Positions 6,522 to 9,856 of a stretch of DNA of 9,856 bases are shown one piece after another. Within the stretch, counting starts at the first letter, position 1. Every line of letters starts with the position of its first letter. Source of the stretch: Candidatus Nealsoniibacteriota bacterium (GTDB lineage: Bacteria > Patescibacteriota > Minisyncoccia > Minisyncoccales > RBG-13-42-11); NCBI GenBank assembly GCA_003556525.1, contig PWRH01000046.1, forward strand, positions 1-9,856, in the 5' to 3' direction. The position numbers were made by a program, and so were the translations under genes. Below the pieces are notes generated by a model. It was not told where the DNA came from. It saw only the letters and a list, made by a program, of their open reading frames with translations, and searched no databases.

Positions 6522-6797
6522 TTAAGGCAAAAAGGGGTTTTCTTTGCGCTCCCATTCTTCCAATGGCTCGATTTCTGAAAAAAGTTCAAATTGTTTAATT
6601 TTTTCTTTTTGAAAAAAATGAAGGTCAATTTTTATTTCTTTGGTAGTAAGAACGGTCGGCTCTTCAGGTGTTAAAAATGAAACTTCTTTATCAATAAATT
6701 CTTGCCAAAAAATAAAACCGGCCAACACAACCGCAAACAAAAGAAGAATTATTAAAAAAGTCTGTTTATTTTTTTTCTCTGATAAAACAATAGCCAT
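6522..6797 (-). CDS. Small bitopic membrane protein in the PilP position, function unknown
   Basis: The 91-aa protein has a basic cytoplasmic start (LSEKKNKQ, 5-12), one membrane helix (about 14-31, FLIILLLFAVVLAGFIFW) and an extracytoplasmic tail of about 58 residues. The tail is mostly charged and ends in WERKENPFLP. No lipobox is present, so it is not a PilP-type lipoprotein. It sits exactly between pilO and pilB, 4 bp and 9 bp away, where pilP would be in Gram-negative pil operons. I infer a structural partner of PilN/PilO at the membrane. I know no named family for it. The gene is real: the frame is tight within the operon, has a clear membrane topology and its coding bias resembles its neighbours. 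Confidence 0.85.
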   Translation of the reverse strand: MAIVLSEKKNKQTFLIILLLFAVVLAGFIFWQEFIDKEVSFLTPEEPTVLTTKEIKIDLHFFQKEKIKQFELFSEIEPLEEWERKENPFLP

Positions 6798-6801
6798 ATT
6801 T

Positions 6802-7356
6802 TTAATTTTTAATATAAGAATATACTTTTAAATCAATTTCTGAGCTAAAAGTATCTTGGGCATCTTCGTTTGAAAAATAAATGCTTTCTACCTTTATTAG
6901 TCTGGAAGACTTTTCTATATTTGAAATAAATGACTTTAATCCATTATAAGATCCGGAAAATTTAAGACTAATAACCGTTTCTTCAAGTCCTGAAAAATTT
7001 TCTGATGGAAAAGTTTCAAAGCCGTCTATTTCTTGAAGCCTTAAAGGAGAAGATATTTTATTTATATAGTTTAAAAGAGAGGGAATCGAAGGATTGTCCG
7101 GCAAAGCAGCCTCAATCAAGTCAACTTGGTCTTGATAGTTTGCCAAATTGTTTTTGGTGCGGGTAAGGCTGGCTAAATATTCTTTCTCTCTTTCAATTTC
7201 TCTTTTTTTCTCTTCAACCCTTTGTCTGGATATTTGCAGGTCCTGAAAGCTCGGATACAAAACCAAGGCAATAATTGCAACAATAATAAGAATAAGGCCA
7301 AGGGCAATAATTGACTTATAGTTGGATAAGCTTAATGGTGAATTAAATTCATTCAT
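6802..7356 (-). CDS. pilO: Type IV pilus alignment protein PilO
   Basis: PilO pairs with PilN to align the inner-membrane platform. The 184 aa show a short cytoplasmic tail, one membrane helix (about 14-34), a strongly charged coiled coil (about 38-80, with RVEEKKREIEREKEYL) and a globular C-terminal domain. The domain has ALPDNPSIPSLLNYI (84-98) and SGSYNGLKSFISNIEKSSR (133-151), patterns seen in PilO-type ferredoxin-like domains. Its start overlaps the end of pilN by 8 bp (ATGAATGA), implying translational coupling. Sequence identity to classical PilO is low, so the name rests mainly on architecture and position. Confidence 0.88.
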   Translation of the reverse strand: MNEFNSPLSLSNYKSIIALGLILIIVAIIALVLYPSFQDLQISRQRVEEKKREIEREKEYLASLTRTKNNLANYQDQVDLIEAALPDNPSIPSLLNYINKISSPLRLQEIDGFETFPSENFSGLEETVISLKFSGSYNGLKSFISNIEKSSRLIKVESIYFSNEDAQDTFSSEIDLKVYSYIKN

Positions 7357-7915
7357 TGGATTGATCTTTTGTTAAAAAATAAGGCTTAAAAACATCAGAG
7401 TGTATTTTAAGAGAAACAATAAAGTCAATATTTCCTTCTCTGTTGTTCCAAACATCTTCCAGTAAAACATCTGTCATAGCCGGTTCATTTTCAAAAAGAA
7501 TAATCTGTTGACCCAGGATTTTGTAATTTTCAGTCCTGCCGTAAAGAACAAGCTCTTTTTCTTCTAAAGACAATTCAAATTCAAAAAACCAAACGTCAGG
7601 ATGCGTATTTTCTTCAATAAATATAAACAGTTGGGAAGGAGCAATATGGTTTTCGGAAAGAAGAGAAAAGTTTCTTATCTTGGTGCTAATATCCAAAATT
7701 TCTTTTTCAAGCACTTTTTTTTCAGGCGTCATTAATTCTTTTAAGTCTTTCTCAAGATTTGAAAATTCTTCTCTTGAATTCTCTACAAGAAAATTCAAAA
7801 GAAAATATGATGCAATTAAAACAATTAAAATAAAAACAATCAAATAAAAAACAAAACCAAACTGTTTGCTGGAACTTAAAAAATTTTTTGTTTTTTTGGG
7901 AATTATTTCCACCAT
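7349..7915 (-). CDS. pilN: Type IV pilus assembly protein PilN
   Basis: PilN links cytoplasmic PilM to PilO. The 188 aa begin with VEIIPKK, in the place of the INLLP motif that binds PilM. A membrane helix follows at about 20-42 and a coiled coil at about 46-82. The C-terminal domain has PSQLFIFIEENTHPDVWF (93-110), LVLYGRTENYKILGQQIILF (122-141) and a final strand IDFIVSLKIHS (163-173), a PilN-like domain. It is the only gene here that ends in TGA, and the reading through pilO shows that TGA is a stop. The start is 24 bp after pilM, with TATAAT 3 nt upstream and no Shine-Dalgarno sequence. Confidence 0.9.
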   Translation of the reverse strand: MVEIIPKKTKNFLSSSKQFGFVFYLIVFILIVLIASYFLLNFLVENSREEFSNLEKDLKELMTPEKKVLEKEILDISTKIRNFSLLSENHIAPSQLFIFIEENTHPDVWFFEFELSLEEKELVLYGRTENYKILGQQIILFENEPAMTDVLLEDVWNNREGNIDFIVSLKIHSDVFKPYFLTKDQSNE

Positions 7916-7939
7916 TAAATTATATTACCACAACTCTTT

Positions 7940-9019
7940 TTATTCATGCAAGCCTCGCAAGCCCGCACCAACAGCAATGGCAAAGCTGGGAGCTATTTCA
8001 TATAAAGTGTCTTTTAATACCGGCGAATAAGCCATATTTAAAAAGGGGTTACCAATAACAATCTCTTTTTTCTGAAAAAAGTTTTGAAAATATTCTTTTA
8101 GCCCGGGAGTCGAAGCCGCTCCTCCGGCAATTATTATTTTTTCAACTTCTTTTTTCTCCTGCAAATTAAAACTGCGCAAAATATCTTTTACTTCGCTTAA
8201 AATAATATCAACCAAAGGGGATAAAATTTCTCGAACTTTATTGTCTTCACTATTTTTAAGGCCGTGTTCTTTTTTTACTTTTTCGGCTTCGACAAGATTA
8301 ACATTCAGGCTCTTGGAAAGCACTGAATTAAGATTGTTGTCGGACATTTCAAAGCTATGGGACATTTTCAGTATTTCATTATCAACAATGCTACAGGTGG
8401 TGCTCTGAACGCCGATATCGATTACAGCTGTTGTCTTTTTATCTCCTTTTTCAACCAAAGCCCTGATGAGACTAAACACTTCAGCCTCAAGGGCAAAAAT
8501 ATTAAGCCCTGAAATTTTAGCAATTTTCTGATATTGATTGATTACTTCATTGGGCACTGCAACCAGTAAAACCTTAAAAGATATCTTGTCTTTGTCTATT
8601 GCTTTGCTTTCGATTATTTTCCAATCAAGTGAAACTTCTGCCAAAGGAATCGGGATATGTTGTCTTGCCTCATACTTGATTGCCTGGGGCAGTTCTTTTT
8701 TTGTCATTGGCGGCAATCTAAAGGAAGTAAAAAAGGAAGAAAAGTCAGGGATTGAAAAAACAGCATCTTTTGTCTTGATGCCCGCCTCTTCAATTATGCC
8801 TTTAATACCCTTTGCTATTTCTTCGTCCGAAAGCAAAAGAGTGCTTTTTTGAAAGGTTCTAAAAGGTTTTTCGTAAAAAACAGAAGCAGCAACCTCGCCG
8901 TAGTTTTCCAATTTCTTACGATTACCGGCTTTAGAAACTTCAACAATTTTAACTGAAGATGTGCCAACGTCTACGCCTAAAAACTTTTGAGGTAAAATAA
9001 ATCCGAAAGGCTTCCACAT
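7940..9019 (-). CDS. pilM: Type IV pilus assembly protein PilM (actin-like)
   Basis: PilM is the FtsA/actin-fold ATP-binding protein that forms the cytoplasmic ring and binds the PilN N-terminus. The 359 aa match the family length. The phosphate-1 motif is LGVDVGTSSVKIVEV (14-28), phosphate-2 is VIDIGVQSTTCSIV (199-212) and the adenosine motif is IIAGGAASTPGLKEYF (296-311). EARQHIPIPLAEVSLDWKII (117-136) is a typical PilM block. The end SFAIAVGAGLRGL (345-357) is also typical. It is the first gene of the motor operon, with a candidate promoter 24 bp upstream of its ATG. Confidence 0.96.
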   Translation of the reverse strand: MWKPFGFILPQKFLGVDVGTSSVKIVEVSKAGNRKKLENYGEVAASVFYEKPFRTFQKSTLLLSDEEIAKGIKGIIEEAGIKTKDAVFSIPDFSSFFTSFRLPPMTKKELPQAIKYEARQHIPIPLAEVSLDWKIIESKAIDKDKISFKVLLVAVPNEVINQYQKIAKISGLNIFALEAEVFSLIRALVEKGDKKTTAVIDIGVQSTTCSIVDNEILKMSHSFEMSDNNLNSVLSKSLNVNLVEAEKVKKEHGLKNSEDNKVREILSPLVDIILSEVKDILRSFNLQEKKEVEKIIIAGGAASTPGLKEYFQNFFQKKEIVIGNPFLNMAYSPVLKDTLYEIAPSFAIAVGAGLRGLHE

Positions 9020-9042
9020 AAAATTAATATACTATATCATAT

Positions 9043-9051
9043 ATTATAACA
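9043..9051 (-). promoter_or_regulatory. Candidate extended -10 promoter (TGTTATAAT) of the pil operon
   Basis: In the 54-bp gap between the divergent pilM and comF, the minus strand reads TGT-TATAAT, an exact extended -10. The predicted start near 9036 gives a leader of about 17 nt before the pilM ATG. There is no good -35. The gap must also hold the comF promoter; on the plus strand I see only weak candidates (TATAAA at 9053-9058), so the two promoters would overlap. Confidence 0.6.
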
Positions 9052-9073
9052 CTATAAAAAATATCTGCTATAA

Positions 9074-9736
9074 ATGAGTTTTAAAAAAATTGTTAAAAAT
9101 AATGAATTTTTAAAAGATATATTTTTCCCGAAATTTTGTTTTGGCTGCGGAGGTGAAAAAAACTATCTTTGTGCCGACTGTAAAGAAATTATCGATATTT
9201 CAAGGTTTCATCAAAAATTTTCCTGCCAAAATATTGACGACCTCTATTTTAGTCTGGACTATCAAAAAAACTTAACCAAAAAACTAATACAATCATTTAA
9301 ATACCGGCCCTTTATTAAAGAGCTCGGCAAAACTCTTTCTTGGTTGATTATAAATCATTTTCAATTAATCGACAATAACCCGGATTTTTCAAAATTCCAC
9401 TTGGTTCCGGTTCCTCTTTCCAAAAAAAGGCTGAAATGGCGGGGATACAACCAGGCAGAGCTAATCGCCAAAGAACTGGCATTATTTTTTCAAGTTCCTT
9501 TATTAATAAATTCACTTTTAAGAATAAAGGAAACAATTCCCCAAACTCAACTTTCAATAGCCGAAAGAAAAAACAATCTCAAAGATGCTTTTTTGGCAAA
9601 TAAATCCATTGAAGGAAAAAACATTCTTTTGATTGACGATATCTACACAAGCGGAGCAACAATGCAAGAATGTGCGAAAACCCTAAAAACATCCGGTGCC
9701 AAAAAAATAATAGGCATTGTAGTTGCCCGAGGATAA
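9074..9736 (+). CDS. comF: ComF family protein (phosphoribosyltransferase-like, competence)
   Basis: ComF proteins act in natural transformation after DNA entry, in the cytoplasm; their exact reaction is not settled. The 220 aa are the usual length. The N-terminal zinc finger is C22-x2-C25 with C33-x2-C36, after the FFPKFC start. FKYRPF (75-80) and VPVPLSKKRLKWRGYNQAEL (111-130) are family blocks. The PRPP-binding loop is ILLIDDIYTSGATMQEC (184-200). It is transcribed away from the pil operon and shares its 54-bp upstream gap, so joint control of pilus and DNA-uptake genes is plausible. ATG at 9074 is favoured because the frame opens directly before the conserved FFP-C motif. No Shine-Dalgarno sequence is visible. 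Confidence 0.95.
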   Translation: MSFKKIVKNNEFLKDIFFPKFCFGCGGEKNYLCADCKEIIDISRFHQKFSCQNIDDLYFSLDYQKNLTKKLIQSFKYRPFIKELGKTLSWLIINHFQLIDNNPDFSKFHLVPVPLSKKRLKWRGYNQAELIAKELALFFQVPLLINSLLRIKETIPQTQLSIAERKNNLKDAFLANKSIEGKNILLIDDIYTSGATMQECAKTLKTSGAKKIIGIVVARG

Positions 9737-9780
9737 TTATAATAATTTTAATTTTTTTAAGGGGATTCTTGCCCCACAAC

Positions 9781-9812
9781 AAAAACTGAACGCCAAAATG
9801 CGCTCAGTTTTT
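9781..9812. terminator. Rho-independent terminator after comF, probably bidirectional
   Basis: AAAAACTGA (9781-9789) pairs with TCAGTTTTT (9804-9812), and after one A-C mismatch CGC (9791-9793) pairs with GCG (9800-9802) around a 6-nt loop. On the plus strand the T-run ends the comF message, 45 bp after its stop. Read the other way the arm also ends in a T-run, so it can serve a minus-strand gene from the right. A smaller GGGG/CCCC hairpin (9761-9775) lies just before it without its own T-run. Confidence 0.85.
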
Positions 9813-9856
9813 TATGCGGCGGGAGAGGGGCTCAAAGAAGCAAGCTTCTTTTCAAA
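9812..9856 (-). CDS. Possible C-terminal end of a minus-strand gene (cut by right edge)
   Basis: On the minus strand one frame is open from the window edge to TAA at 9814-9812, reading FEKKLASLSPSPAA. The other two minus frames hit stops within this stretch. The stop falls exactly at the edge of the bidirectional terminator, as expected for a gene converging on comF. With only 14 codons the product cannot be named and the call could be chance. Confidence 0.4.
   Translation of the reverse strand, partial: FEKKLASLSPSPAA

Noticed and set aside
7349..7356. Recoded TGA (glycine, as in Gracilibacteria/SR1)
   Set aside because: pilN ends at TGA in a classic stop-start overlap with pilO, and tryptophan/glycine positions use normal codons, so the standard code fits.
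9812..9856. Possible tRNA 3' end on the minus strand (CCCCTCTCCCGCCGCA after TTTGAGC)
   Set aside because: It resembles a tRNA-Ser tail, but the T-loop lacks TTCRA and the bases before it cannot pair with those after it to form a T-stem. An open frame ending at the terminator explains it better.
1..9856. CRISPR array, insertion sequence or transfer breakpoint
   Set aside because: No regularly spaced repeats, transposase motifs or terminal inverted repeats were seen on either strand; the genes form a continuous pilus locus.

Overview
The window reads as part of an AT-rich bacterial chromosome, most likely from a Candidate Phyla Radiation (Patescibacteria, Parcubacteria-like) member. This placement is an inference. 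It rests on the gene order and protein types (PilM-N-O, a 91-aa membrane protein, PilB, a stand-alone receiver, PilT, PilC, pilins, PilD), on the absence of any secretin gene, and on low-GC coding with no recognisable Shine-Dalgarno sequences. The standard code fits: TAA ends nearly every gene, and TGA is a real stop at the end of pilN.

Layout. Everything from 1 to 9019 is on the minus strand, so transcription runs right to left. A tight block, pilM (7940-9019), pilN (7349-7915), pilO (6802-7356), a 91-aa bitopic protein (6522-6797), pilB (4797-6512), a CheY-like receiver (4418-4786), pilT (3282-4394) and pilC (2071-3273), has gaps of 24 bp or less or an overlap and looks like one operon. It probably starts at an extended -10 promoter at 9043-9051. 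After a 103-bp gap comes a cysteine-rich pilin (1536-1967) with its own candidate promoter and a strong intrinsic terminator (1491-1522). A second pilin (1041-1451) follows with its own extended -10 promoter (1483-1491), then prepilin peptidase pilD (138-983). A third, minor-type prepilin (1-127) is cut by the left edge.

On the plus strand, comF (9074-9736) diverges from pilM across a 54-bp intergenic region. It ends at a bidirectional-looking terminator (9781-9812), beyond which the last codons of a minus-strand gene (9812-9856) may run off the right edge.

How it works together (family knowledge plus inference). PilD cleaves and methylates the prepilins. PilB powers assembly through the PilC platform, and PilT powers retraction. 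PilM-PilN-PilO form the cytoplasmic ring and alignment subcomplex. The 91-aa protein sits where pilP would be in Gram-negative bacteria. The receiver probably tunes the motors. With ComF next door, DNA uptake is a reasonable role alongside adhesion or twitching. The core is a recognisable type IV pilus locus. The less-described parts are the 91-aa protein, the cysteine-rich pilin with insulated transcription, the altered PilT P-loop, and the start-codon context.
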